In this document: positions 1-9,215 of the stretch, piece after piece
How positions within the stretch are numbered: position 1 is the stretch's first letter
How the letters are laid out: each line of letters starts with the position of its first letter
Assembly (NCBI GenBank): GCA_009711295.1
Contig: WLST01000012.1
Span: 1-34,426, forward strand
Length of the DNA: 34,426 nucleotides
Direction: 5' to 3'
Source of the DNA: Actinomycetota bacterium
Lineage (GTDB): Bacteria; Actinomycetota; Acidimicrobiia; Acidimicrobiales; Ilumatobacteraceae
The notes under the pieces: generated by a model
Told to the model about the DNA's origin: nothing
Seen by the model: the letters and a program-made list of their open reading frames with translations, nothing else
Databases searched by the model: none
Program-made: the position numbers and the translations under genes

Positions 1-142
1 CTTCGACTTTGTTGTTGTTGCTGAATTTGATTCAGCAGACGACTGGAAAATTTACGATACGCACCCAGAACACAACCGCGTGCGTAAAGAAGTGCTGGGG
101 CCGTTCATTGCTGAGCGTGCCGCAGTGCAGTTCACTGCTTAA
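1..142 (+). CDS. Dabb-family (stress-responsive A/B barrel) protein, C-terminal fragment
   Basis: Reading in frame from base 2 gives 46 residues and a TAA stop at 140-142; the start lies outside the window. The fragment has the pattern of the end of a Dabb ferredoxin-like barrel: a beta strand (FDFVVVAEFDS), a helix with the family-like stretch WKIYDTHPEHNRVRKEV, then GPFIAERAAVQF as the last strand. Dabb proteins are small dimeric barrels of about 100 residues, mostly of unknown role, some linked to stress. Its last 11 bases overlap the end of the convergent PAP2 gene. Family is assigned from motif resemblance only; function unknown. Confidence 0.7.
   Translation, partial: FDFVVVAEFDSADDWKIYDTHPEHNRVRKEVLGPFIAERAAVQFTA
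122..138. terminator. stem-loop across convergent gene ends (Dabb / PAP2)
   Basis: GCAGTG (122-127) pairs perfectly with CACTGC (133-138) around a five-base loop. The loop and 3' arm contain the stop codon of the minus-strand PAP2 gene (132-134), and the Dabb stop (140-142) follows directly. There is no clear T-run on either strand, so intrinsic termination is an inference from position. A six-base stem can arise by chance. Confidence 0.3.
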
Positions 143-1034
143 GAAATCTTGAACCCTTTGGACGGGACTCGTAGTTGTTCCAAAAGCGAAATGCAATGAG
201 CACATAGGCAACGCCCAAAACGCCGTCGATGACGTAGTGCTCACCGAAGTACACCAAGGTGGCCATCATGCACACGGGGAAAATAACTACAAGTGGTTTG
301 AGATACTTCGGCAGTAGGGGTGCGAAAAACAAAATCACGAGAAGTGAAAATGCCACGTGCAAACTGGGTACAGCGGCAACTGGGTTTACTACTTCACGGC
401 CACGTTCAATAACGTTCGAGACGGTATCGAGACCAATATGGCTCCAACCGCGCACCGCAGGTCGTGCCAACTTGCCCGACAGATAGCCATCGCGTGCCGC
501 CATCCATGGTGGTGCAGCAGGGAAAACAATGAACGTTGCAACACCCATGAAAAGAACAGTGGCAAGCCGGCGCATGTAGCGCACCCATTGATCTCTGTTG
601 CGAATCCACAAGGCAACCGCGGCCCCCATTGGCACGCAGAAGTGAGTGAAATAAACCATGGAGCCAACAACGTCGTACCAACGCACTGAAGCGGCTTCAT
701 AGAAGTGGCGTTGCATCCATACGTTGGGGTCGGTGCCAAAAAAGAAGAACCTGTCGACGTTACGTGGTGCAAAGACTTGAATAGGCATGCCGAGTTGGTC
801 GGCAATTCCGCGGCTGTAGTCGTAGGCGAACCACATAGCGACGAAGAGCGAAAAGTCGCGCAACATCAACCATTGGCGTGCACGTGATTGGCCGAGGTTT
901 CCTGTAACGAAGCCACCGAGCACCCATGCAAGTACGGCAATACGGTCGGTGGGGATCCCGTAGGTGACTCCCGACCAGATGAATGCAATGACGTAAGCGA
1001 TGAGCGCAGCGGTGCGGAGATACCGCAACTGCAC
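132..1034 (-). CDS. PAP2-superfamily integral membrane protein (inositol phosphotransferase-like)
   Basis: This 300-residue protein has five or six hydrophobic segments and the PAP2/Aur1-type signature: PAAPPWMA at about 172-179, VPSLHVAF at about 222-229 with His226, and GEHYVIDG at 264-271 with His266 and Asp270. These correspond to the two catalytic histidines and aspartate of PAP2_3-type phosphatases and phosphotransferases, which act on lipid phosphates or transfer inositol phosphate head groups at the membrane. The substrate cannot be told from sequence. The GTG start lies only 5 bases after the coxM stop, so it is probably translated as the last gene of the cox transcript. The pairing with a molybdenum hydroxylase has no obvious biochemical logic. 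The 3' end overlaps the convergent Dabb gene by 11 bases. Confidence 0.85.
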   Translation of the reverse strand: MQLRYLRTAALIAYVIAFIWSGVTYGIPTDRIAVLAWVLGGFVTGNLGQSRARQWLMLRDFSLFVAMWFAYDYSRGIADQLGMPIQVFAPRNVDRFFFFGTDPNVWMQRHFYEAASVRWYDVVGSMVYFTHFCVPMGAAVALWIRNRDQWVRYMRRLATVLFMGVATFIVFPAAPPWMAARDGYLSGKLARPAVRGWSHIGLDTVSNVIERGREVVNPVAAVPSLHVAFSLLVILFFAPLLPKYLKPLVVIFPVCMMATLVYFGEHYVIDGVLGVAYVLIAFRFWNNYESRPKGSRFLKQ

Positions 1035-1039
1035 GGGAA

Positions 1040-1864
1040 TTACTTCGAGGCCTCTTCGAGCGCACGACGCACGAGCACCTTGGCAAGGTGGACGCGGTAT
1101 TCAGCGCTTGCGTTGAGGTCGCTTTGTGGGTCGGCTTGTGCAGCGGCGAGTTCCGCGGCATCGGCAACCGATGCGCCCGAAGCCAAGGCTGTAGCTACAT
1201 CTGTTGCAAGGACAGGCGTGGAACCCATGTTGACCAGTGCAACGCCAGAACCACCGTTGCCGCGCCATGCAGCAACGCCGACAATGGCCCAATCTTGAGC
1301 GCGGCGATTGAACTTCTGGAAGCTCCATCCGGCACCATTCATTTTAGGAACGCGAATTTCGGTGAGCATTTCGTCGGGGCGAAGTGCCGATTCCAAAAAG
1401 CCTTTGTAGAAATCGGTGGCTGCAATTTCACGCGTACCAGATGCACCTTGAACAACATATGTTGCACCCAAAGCAAGAGTGGTCGCAGGAAGATCGCTCG
1501 CAGAGTCGGCGTGAGCAATAGAGCCGCCAATGGTGCCACGGTGACGCACTTGTGGGTCACCAACATGGCCTGCTGCACATGCAAGAAGAGGAACATGCTG
1601 TTTCAAGATGGGTGAAGTTTCAACGTCCATGTGACGAGTGAGTGCCCCAATGGCAATGTAGCTACCTGCGTCGGTGATGTACGAGAGATCTTTCAAGCGA
1701 CCAATATCGACAAGCACGCTTGGTGCAGCGAGGCGCAATTTCATGAGTGGGAGAAGTGAGTGTCCACCGGCGAGGAACTTGGCATCGTCACCGTATTCGG
1801 CCACCAGGCTGATGGCTTCGGCCGCACTTGATGCGCGCTTGTAATCGAAAAGTGAAGGAATCAT
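1040..1864 (-). CDS. coxM: Molybdenum hydroxylase, FAD-binding medium subunit (CoxM/CutM family)
   Basis: This 274-residue protein is the flavin subunit of a xanthine-oxidase-family enzyme. It passes electrons from the Fe-S subunit to an acceptor. Two FAD/pyrophosphate-binding motifs are visible: AGGHSLLP at 32-39 and the TIGG motif at 110-113 (GTIGGSIAHADSASD). The length is normal for the family. The open frame runs upstream to 2035, but that extension overlaps coxS and has no family similarity. I therefore place the start at the ATG at 1864, which overlaps the last base of the coxS TAA stop (TAATG); this predicts translational coupling. The subunit belongs with coxS and with coxL, which is 3 kb upstream. 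The physiological substrate is unknown because the large subunit is form II. Confidence 0.93.
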   Translation of the reverse strand: MIPSLFDYKRASSAAEAISLVAEYGDDAKFLAGGHSLLPLMKLRLAAPSVLVDIGRLKDLSYITDAGSYIAIGALTRHMDVETSPILKQHVPLLACAAGHVGDPQVRHRGTIGGSIAHADSASDLPATTLALGATYVVQGASGTREIAATDFYKGFLESALRPDEMLTEIRVPKMNGAGWSFQKFNRRAQDWAIVGVAAWRGNGGSGVALVNMGSTPVLATDVATALASGASVADAAELAAAQADPQSDLNASAEYRVHLAKVLVRRALEEASK

Positions 1865-2325
1865 TATTTGCCGCCCTTTGCACAAGCGAGAATGGATTGA
1901 ACGATGTTGTGGTAGCCGGTGCAACGGCACAGGTTGCCCTCGAGGCCAATACGTACTTCTTCTTCGGTGGGGTTTGCATTTTCGCGCAAGAGGCTGATTG
2001 CCGCCATGACCATTCCGGGAGTACAAAAGCCGCACTGCAAACCATGGTTCTGCATGAACGCGTCTTGCATTGGATGCATTTTTCCGTCGGTTGCAAGACC
2101 TTCAATAGTTGTGACTTGCGAGCCGTCGGCTTGTACGGCAAGAACGGTGCAGCTCTTCACTGCTTCACCATCGAGGTGGAGCGAGCATGCGCCACAGCTA
2201 GATGTGTCGCAACCAATGTTGGTTCCAGTGAGACCAAGGTCTTCACGTACATATTGAACGAGCAAAGTGCGTGGCTCTACATCACTTTCGTGAGTCTTGC
2301 CGTTAACAGTGACGCTGATCTTCAT
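1864..2325 (-). CDS. coxS: Molybdenum hydroxylase, [2Fe-2S] small subunit (CoxS/CutS family)
   Basis: This 153-residue protein carries two [2Fe-2S] clusters. The N-terminal plant-type ferredoxin domain has C39, C44, C47 and C59 ([10 protein letters not shown], then KSC). The C-terminal four-helix domain has C98-x2-C101 (CGFCTPGM) and C133-x-C135 (CRCTGY). All eight ligands are present. It relays electrons from the molybdenum centre to FAD. The start is well supported by an AAAGGGGA ribosome-binding site just upstream of the ATG. A leader of about 90 bases separates it from the ABC permease gene and may hold its own promoter. It is followed by coxM with a one-base overlap. Confidence 0.96.
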   Translation of the reverse strand: MKISVTVNGKTHESDVEPRTLLVQYVREDLGLTGTNIGCDTSSCGACSLHLDGEAVKSCTVLAVQADGSQVTTIEGLATDGKMHPMQDAFMQNHGLQCGFCTPGMVMAAISLLRENANPTEEEVRIGLEGNLCRCTGYHNIVQSILACAKGGK

Positions 2326-2338
2326 GGTTCCCCTTTAC

Positions 2339-2407
2339 GCAACTCTCGGGTTGCAACACCTATTATGACTCAACTGTAGTGGCGGCAGCTCGGGAGAAGG
2401 AACCCGA
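2339..2407 (-). promoter_or_regulatory. possible coxSM promoter with two flanking inverted repeats
   Basis: Read on the minus strand, the 92-base gap holds an inverted repeat TCGGG/CCCGA (2403-2407 with 2390-2394), then a CATAAT hexamer (complement of 2362-2367) resembling a -10 box, then a hairpin GCAAC/GTTGC (2350-2354 with 2339-2343) just ahead of the coxS ribosome-binding site. No convincing -35 box is seen. The order suggests a weak terminator after the exporter genes and separate transcription of coxSM. This is inference from sequence shape only. Confidence 0.3.
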
Positions 2408-2417
2408 AATAGGCCAA

Positions 2418-3212
2418 TTAGTGGTCGAGTGAGTCGAGCCCACGGCGGGCGAACCACAAAGTGAGCGCGGAAAGCCCTACAAGGGCAACAAGGCCGCCCC
2501 AAACGCCGTTCCAGGTGACATCTCCGAGGAAACCCTGGCGCGACAGCCGCAAGATGTTGGTTGCTGGGTTATAGCGGGCAACGGTGTGTAGCCAGCCGGT
2601 CATCACGTTGAGTGGGGTTTGTGCTGACGACAAAAACATGGTGAGAAACAAGGTGAGTTGCATAATTGCCGCTCCGCGCATATCGCGAAACCGAAATGCG
2701 ATGCCAAGACCCCAACCTGCTGCAACGGTGGACAGACCAATTGCTGCGATGTACAAAGTGGAAAGTCCAACAATGCCTGAAGTGAGACGTGCTCCAAAAC
2801 AAAAGCTCACGAGCAACACCACCGTCACAACCACCAAAGTGCGCACCCAACATGAAATGAGTGGTCCGATGATGAGCGCACGACGTGGTGTGGGCGCCAT
2901 GCGTAAACGATCGAAGAATCCATTTTCAATGTCTTTGATTGCAGAGAAGCCAAGCCCTACGCCACCAAAGGCTGAACCCATGCATACGGCAAGAGGCATG
3001 TACCAGTTGATGCTGCGATCGGTGGGGAAACCAGGAACTTTTGTGATGGCAAAAAAGGTGCCTGCAAAAGCAATGCTCTGGAAAATGGGCATCGCAAGCG
3101 TGGGTAAAAAAGTAGATGGCAAGCGGCGTGTGTTGCGCAGGGCTCGGGTAGAGAGTGCAGAAGCACTGCGCATTGTTGTTCCTGCAAATTCGGAAGAAAA
3201 TGTTGTGCTCAT
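2418..3212 (-). CDS. ABC-2 type transporter permease (second subunit)
   Basis: This 264-residue membrane protein has about six hydrophobic segments. It carries the ABC-2 permease loop DIENGFFDRLRMAPTPR around 93-109, which follows the second membrane span in DrrB-like exporters. It shares that loop with the next permease, so the two likely form a heterodimer driven by the ATPase encoded at 4030-4983. Its ATG overlaps the stop of the first permease gene by 4 bases (3209-3212), predicting coupled translation. The family exports drugs, lipids or glycans; the substrate here is unknown. It sits between coxL and coxS, an unusual place for an exporter. Confidence 0.9.
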   Translation of the reverse strand: MSTTFSSEFAGTTMRSASALSTRALRNTRRLPSTFLPTLAMPIFQSIAFAGTFFAITKVPGFPTDRSINWYMPLAVCMGSAFGGVGLGFSAIKDIENGFFDRLRMAPTPRRALIIGPLISCWVRTLVVVTVVLLVSFCFGARLTSGIVGLSTLYIAAIGLSTVAAGWGLGIAFRFRDMRGAAIMQLTLFLTMFLSSAQTPLNVMTGWLHTVARYNPATNILRLSRQGFLGDVTWNGVWGGLVALVGLSALTLWFARRGLDSLDH

Positions 3213-4033
3213 TGTGCGGCAGTCCTTTGCGCAAGTGCTCGTAAAGCAAGGGTGAATGAAACAATCATGATTGCGACAGGTACCAAAATTGCACGTGCAA
3301 TTGCGCCGCTGCTGAGACCATCAATGCAGATGTCGCGTAGTCCTTCAATGAGATGTGAAATGGGGTTGAAGTCGGCAATGTGTTTGTATGCACCGCTCAT
3401 CGTTTGACGAGGAAAAAATGCGCTGGAAAAAAAGAGCATGATGAACACCAGCGGAAAAATTCCTTGAACGGCTTCCGATGAACCTGTTTTTAAAGCGGCA
3501 GCTGCCATGAAACCGCTAATGGCAATTGCGATGAGTCCACCACTGAGGACCATGACGAGAACGCCCAGCGGCCCACCTTTGATGCTCATGCCAAAGGGCA
3601 ATAACAGCAAAGAGAAAAAGAGCGTTTGGAATGCGCCGTAGGCAGCAGCCCCAGCGAGGCGCCCCACAAGAATTCCGAGTCGCGACGAAGGAGCAGCCAT
3701 CAGCCTGTAGAAAAAGCCATTTTCAATGTCGGTTGCCAGTGCGCTTCCGCTTTGCACTGAACCAAAAAGCACACCTTGCACAATGGTGCCCGCCAAACTG
3801 AAATCAAGAAATGAATCGACTTTCGGAAACCCAGGAAGATTGATTGCGCGACCAAAAGATGATGTTCCTAGTGCAGCAAAGAACAAAGGAAATATCATTG
3901 AGGGAACCACAAGAGCCGGCTGACGCCAAAGTGCGAGCACTGAACGTTTCGACATGGCAGCTGTTTGACGAAAGCCAATGCGCCAGTTGTGGTGCATTGC
4001 GGCATTGGACTGCAGGGTAAGAGTCGCGGTCAT
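3209..4033 (-). CDS. ABC-2 type transporter permease (first subunit)
   Basis: This 274-residue membrane protein of the DrrB-type ABC-2 family has a cytoplasmic N terminus of about 35 residues, then six hydrophobic segments. The family loop DIENGFFYRLMAAPSSR lies at about residues 101-117, close in sequence to the loop of the partner permease. It overlaps the ATPase gene by 4 bases upstream and the second permease by 4 bases downstream. This points to a fixed three-gene exporter unit of one ATPase and two non-identical permeases. Function beyond export is not evident. Confidence 0.9.
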   Translation of the reverse strand: MTATLTLQSNAAMHHNWRIGFRQTAAMSKRSVLALWRQPALVVPSMIFPLFFAALGTSSFGRAINLPGFPKVDSFLDFSLAGTIVQGVLFGSVQSGSALATDIENGFFYRLMAAPSSRLGILVGRLAGAAAYGAFQTLFFSLLLLPFGMSIKGGPLGVLVMVLSGGLIAIAISGFMAAAALKTGSSEAVQGIFPLVFIMLFFSSAFFPRQTMSGAYKHIADFNPISHLIEGLRDICIDGLSSGAIARAILVPVAIMIVSFTLALRALAQRTAAQ

Positions 4034-4983
4034 TGCTTTGCGCCTTCTAAGCGGTATCCAGTTGCTTCAGCAAAGACGTCGTCGAGGCTCGGCTCATTGA
4101 GTTCAAGATGCTGAACGCGAATGCCGGCTTCGTCGAGGCGACGCACAACATCGGTGACAGCTTCTACGCCGGCGTTGAGACCTACACCAAGGGTTCCTTC
4201 GGCGGTCGGGCGCATGTCGCCAAATTCCTTCAACACTTGCGTTGCTGTTTCTGTGAGTTGTGCAGCCACGGTAATGAGCAAGGTAGGTGCACCAACTTGT
4301 GCTTTCAAATCGCGCGGTGTGCCTTCACGAACAATTTTTCCGTGGTCGATAATGGCAATACGATCGGCAAGCTGATCGGCTTCCTCAAGGTATTGCGTGG
4401 TGAGTAACACCGTGGTGCCTTCGCTATTTAATCGTTTTACTTCTTCCCACAATGTGAGTCGACTCATGGGGTCGAGACCCGTGGTGGGTTCATCAAGGAA
4501 GAGCACAGTGGGCTGGTGAATGAGCGATAGCGCAAGGTCGAGACGACGGCGCATACCGCCAGAGTATGTACCAACACGACGGTCGGCAGCAGCAGTGAGG
4601 CCTACTCGCTCGAGGAGTTCATCGGCACGCTTTTTCATTTGGTTTGGGGCAATGCCATACAAGACTGCTTGCAGTTCGAGAAGTTCATTGCCCGTCATGA
4701 GCGGGTCGATTGCGGCATCTTGCAAAGCCACGCCAATACTGCGCCGTACTTTGTCGGCATCTTTTACAATGTCGTAGCCCGCAACAAACGCCTGACCAGC
4801 GCTTGGACGTAAGAGGGTGGTGAGCATGCGCACCGTGGTGCTCTTGCCTGCTCCGTTTGGCCCAAGAAAGCCAAAGATCTCGCCTTCCTTCACTTCAAGG
4901 TCGACGCCGTCAACGGCCTTAATGGGCTCGTCTTTGGATCCGAAATAGCGCGCAAGACCAGTAGCAATAATGGGGGAAGTCAT
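4030..4983 (-). CDS. ABC transporter ATPase, DrrA family
   Basis: This 317-residue nucleotide-binding protein energises the two adjacent ABC-2 permeases. Motifs in order: Walker A GPNGAGKST at 41-49, Q-loop near Q88, signature YSGGM at 140-144, Walker B LFLDEP at 161-166. The extra C-terminal domain of about 90 residues is typical of daunorubicin-resistance DrrA-like ATPases and ends in ...LNEPSLDDVF..., a hallmark of that subfamily. The protein length matches. It begins 62 bases after the coxL stop, so it may be read through from coxL. The substrate of the exporter is not predictable. Confidence 0.93.
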   Translation of the reverse strand: MTSPIIATGLARYFGSKDEPIKAVDGVDLEVKEGEIFGFLGPNGAGKSTTVRMLTTLLRPSAGQAFVAGYDIVKDADKVRRSIGVALQDAAIDPLMTGNELLELQAVLYGIAPNQMKKRADELLERVGLTAAADRRVGTYSGGMRRRLDLALSLIHQPTVLFLDEPTTGLDPMSRLTLWEEVKRLNSEGTTVLLTTQYLEEADQLADRIAIIDHGKIVREGTPRDLKAQVGAPTLLITVAAQLTETATQVLKEFGDMRPTAEGTLGVGLNAGVEAVTDVVRRLDEAGIRVQHLELNEPSLDDVFAEATGYRLEGAKQ

Positions 4984-5045
4984 TCACCCACTATGCCACC
5001 TCAATAGTTGCTTACTACAATCATTGACCTCAGAAGAGGTGTGAA

Positions 5046-7331
5046 TTATTTTGCAGCGGCAATGGCCAGCCACACGCGTTCTGCGGTGGTGGGCATGTCG
5101 ATGTGACGCACGCCGAGGTGTGACACAGCATCGACCACGGCCGATTGCACTGCTGGTGTAGAACCAATGGTTCCCGACTCACCAATGCCTTTTGCACCGA
5201 GTGGGTTGAGGAATGTTGGTGTCTCCATGTGAACCACTTCAAAGCTAGGAAGTTCTGCAGCAGAAATGAATGCGTAGTCGGCCAAGTTTGAGGTGATGGG
5301 GTTGCCATCGGCGTCGTAACGCACTTCTTCCAACAAAGCTTGCGCAGTGCCTTGAGCAACACCACCGTGAATTTGTCCTTCAAGAAGAAGTGGGTTGAGA
5401 ACACGACCCGCATCGTCACAGGCAACGTGGCGCAGGTGCTTAACCTTGCCGGTTTCTGTATCGACTTCAACAACAGCAACGTGTGCGCCAAAGGGGAAAG
5501 TTGCGCCTTCTGCAATGAAGACACCTTCCTGTACGAGGCCGCCATTACCTTTCATTGATACGGCAATGTCGGCCCAGCTCTTTGCCACAGCAGGTGTACC
5601 TGCAACATGGAAGACGGCACGATCTTTGTCGAGCACAACGTCGGCCTCGTTTGCTTCAAGCAAGCGAGCGGCAATTTTCTTTGCATTGTCGACGAGTTCA
5701 ATAGAGACCTGGTTGACAGCTGCTCCACCTTGTTGCAGTGAACGTGAACCCATGGTTCCGCCACCTACAGGAACGAGGTCGGTATCGCCCCAAACAAGAT
5801 CAATCATGTCCATGGGAATACCGGTTTGCTCTGCGGCGATCATCGACCACGAAGTGGCATGACCTTGTCCGTGAGGGCTTGTTCCGGTGTACACCACTGC
5901 GCGTCCGTTTTCTAAGACTTCAATTTTTGCTGCTTCACTCATTGGTGGAACACCGCCGGTGATTTCAACATAAACCGATACACCAATTCCGAGTTGCTTT
6001 GCATCGCCAGTTGCACGGCGTCGAGCTTGTTCGGCGCGCAACTCTGTGTAGTTAGCGGCTGCTAAGGCTTTGTCGAGTGCACCTTCATAATCGCCAACGT
6101 CGTAGTTCTGGCCAATTGAAGTGGTGTGGTTATGCATGAACTTCGGAATGAGGTTCATGCGGCGAACATCAACCGGGTCTTTGCCAATTTCAGCAGCAAA
6201 CATGTCGATGGCGCGCTCTGCAGCAGCAGTTGCTTCTGGGCGACCAGCACCACGGTATGCAGTGGTGGGTGTTGTGTTGGTAACAACAGAAGTTGTGCGC
6301 ACTTCAATGACAGGGATGTCGTAAACAGCCGACGACATTGGGCGTGTCATGAACGGAGCAAGGATGGTTCCCATGTCGACCCATGCGCCTGAATCTTGGA
6401 GCACGTGCATTTGGTATGCCTGTACTTTTCCTGCGCGAGTACCACCAATGGTGACGTATTGAACTTGTGCGCGACCATGGCCAAGACCCACCATGCTCTC
6501 GCTGCGTGTCTCGCGCCAACGTAATGCACGACCAACTTTTTTCGCGAGCATGCCAAGCAACATTTCTTCGGGGTAGACGCCAATTTTGGCACCGAAGCCG
6601 CCGCCAACGTCGGGAGTAATGACACGAATTTGTGTGTCGTCAAGACCAAGTGCAGCTTTGATGCCGTCGCGTGCACCTTGTGCATGCTGAGTGCTCAGCC
6701 ACTGAAAGAGGCGACCATCGACCCAAGCAACAGCAGAGCCACGCACTTCAAGTGGGCATGGTGCAACGCGCTGGTTGATGAAGCGACCCTTCACCACTAC
6801 TTCGCAATTGGCGAAAATTGCATCGCCAGTGTTGTCGGGCATGCCAAGGGCAGTGGTATCGAACACCACGTTGCTGCCACATTCTTCGTAAATGAGGTTG
6901 GTGCTTGCCATTGATTCTTCGATGTCGATTAGCGCTGGGAGTACGTCGTAATCGACGATGACGAGTTCAGCGGCGTCTTCACCTTGTTCGCGAGTTTCGG
7001 TAATAACAGCAGCAATGGGTTCGCCAACGTAACGAACCTTTGTGCGCGCAAGCAATGTGCGCTTCGCCATGGGGTTGAACGTTGCAGGCATTTCAGGAAG
7101 GTCGAGGCTGTCGCCTGTGAAGACAGCAATGACGCCAGGAGAATTCAACGCATCGGAAGTATCGATGCCGGTAATGACGCCGTGAGCAACAGTGCTGCGT
7201 ACATAAGTGACGTGAGCTGCGCCTGTGAGGAGCGGTTCGTGCTGTAGGTCGTCGACGTACTCGCCACCTGTGGTGAGAAACTTTGGGTCTTCTTTACGAA
7301 TGACGCGGTTACCGAGAATACTTCCACCCAT
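5046..7331 (-). CDS. coxL: Molybdenum hydroxylase large subunit, form II CoxL-like
   Basis: This 761-residue molybdopterin-binding subunit of the xanthine oxidase family has a normal N-terminal hammerhead domain (about 15-130). The molybdenum cofactor motif GGGFGAK is at 243-249, and PHGQGHATSW is near 486-495. The catalytic glutamate is Glu718 in GIGESG (715-720). The active-site loop at 358-364 reads AYRGAGR. That is the form II signature; true aerobic CO dehydrogenases (form I) carry AYxCSFR with the copper-binding cysteine. The substrate is therefore uncertain, and CO oxidation should not be assumed. A good ribosome-binding site (AGGGGG) precedes the ATG. The gene is separated from coxS and coxM by three exporter genes. 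No maturation genes (coxD/E/F/G, mocA) are in the window. Confidence 0.95.
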   Translation of the reverse strand: MGGSILGNRVIRKEDPKFLTTGGEYVDDLQHEPLLTGAAHVTYVRSTVAHGVITGIDTSDALNSPGVIAVFTGDSLDLPEMPATFNPMAKRTLLARTKVRYVGEPIAAVITETREQGEDAAELVIVDYDVLPALIDIEESMASTNLIYEECGSNVVFDTTALGMPDNTGDAIFANCEVVVKGRFINQRVAPCPLEVRGSAVAWVDGRLFQWLSTQHAQGARDGIKAALGLDDTQIRVITPDVGGGFGAKIGVYPEEMLLGMLAKKVGRALRWRETRSESMVGLGHGRAQVQYVTIGGTRAGKVQAYQMHVLQDSGAWVDMGTILAPFMTRPMSSAVYDIPVIEVRTTSVVTNTTPTTAYRGAGRPEATAAAERAIDMFAAEIGKDPVDVRRMNLIPKFMHNHTTSIGQNYDVGDYEGALDKALAAANYTELRAEQARRRATGDAKQLGIGVSVYVEITGGVPPMSEAAKIEVLENGRAVVYTGTSPHGQGHATSWSMIAAEQTGIPMDMIDLVWGDTDLVPVGGGTMGSRSLQQGGAAVNQVSIELVDNAKKIAARLLEANEADVVLDKDRAVFHVAGTPAVAKSWADIAVSMKGNGGLVQEGVFIAEGATFPFGAHVAVVEVDTETGKVKHLRHVACDDAGRVLNPLLLEGQIHGGVAQGTAQALLEEVRYDADGNPITSNLADYAFISAAELPSFEVVHMETPTFLNPLGAKGIGESGTIGSTPAVQSAVVDAVSHLGVRHIDMPTTAERVWLAIAAAK

Positions 7332-7361
7332 GAGGGCCCCCTGTGAACTGAATGATCTTGC

Positions 7362-7374
7362 GTGATTAACTCAC
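7362..7374. promoter_or_regulatory. short dyad upstream of coxL
   Basis: GTGA-TTAAC-TCAC is a perfect 4+4 dyad about 30 bases upstream of the coxL start, in the 63-base gap after ftsB. It resembles a CRP/FNR-type site, but those usually have a 6-base spacer, so this may be chance. Confidence 0.2.
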
Positions 7375-7394
7375 TCAGACACTACAGAAGGTTT

Positions 7395-7868
7395 CTAGGG
7401 TTGCAGAAGTGGACCCAAAGATCCGGGCTGTTGAGCCCCATTTTTCTGTGCCGCAGCGGCTCGAACGGCGAGAATGTTCGTCACAACGTTGTATGGCCAC
7501 CCTGCGGGCAGGGCGAGGTCGAGAGCGGGGGCCTCTAAGAGGGCAAGACGCTTTTCGCCGGGCAGGAGATAGCCCAGTTCCTTGCGGGCAGTCTCGCGGA
7601 TACCTTCAGGGGTCTGAAGCCGCTGAATTTCGGTTTGCAGTTGTTCGTTGGCGTCTGCAAGTGCCGTAAATTCTTGTTGGCGTTGGGCAATGTCGCTGCG
7701 CTGGCTAAAGAGACCCTTCACGGGGAGCCCGATGAGGGCAACAGCAAGTGCCACAAGGATGACCACCGAAACGGTGAGCGTGATGTTGCGAGAAATGGCT
7801 CGCTGGAAAAGCTTGTTGTCTACATGGACGGGTCGCGTGAGGTCGCGAACAGAGGAGCGTGTAGACAT
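7395..7868 (-). CDS. FtsB/DivIC-family septum formation initiator
   Basis: This bitopic membrane protein of 157 residues has a basic cytoplasmic N terminus, one membrane span at about 30-50 (LTVSVVILVALAVALIGLPV) and a coiled coil at about 55-86. The family motif TPEGIRETARKELGY at 86-100 is followed by LLPGEK. FtsB/DivIC proteins bridge FtsL and FtsQ in the divisome. The location directly after eno is the usual actinobacterial place for divIC. Start choice is uncertain. The ATG at 7868 has GGGAGG immediately against it, which is closer than normal, and an in-frame GTG at 7892 is possible. The tail after residue 110 is longer than usual and rich in Ala and Gln. Confidence 0.85.
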   Translation of the reverse strand: MSTRSSVRDLTRPVHVDNKLFQRAISRNITLTVSVVILVALAVALIGLPVKGLFSQRSDIAQRQQEFTALADANEQLQTEIQRLQTPEGIRETARKELGYLLPGEKRLALLEAPALDLALPAGWPYNVVTNILAVRAAAAQKNGAQQPGSLGPLLQP

Positions 7869-7922
7869 CCTCCCATTGTGCCGTGTGAGCACCTCAATTT
7901 GGTGTCATTGCCGATTGACGGT

Positions 7923-9215
<1,293 letters not shown>

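Noticed and set aside
1865-2035. 57-residue N-terminal extension of coxM
   Set aside because: It is out-of-frame translation of the 3' half of coxS; the TAATG junction gives the proper start.
5046-7331. Calling coxL a true (form I) aerobic CO dehydrogenase
   Set aside because: The active-site loop is AYRGAGR without the copper-binding cysteine of AYxCSFR, and the coxD/E/F/G maturation genes are absent from the window.
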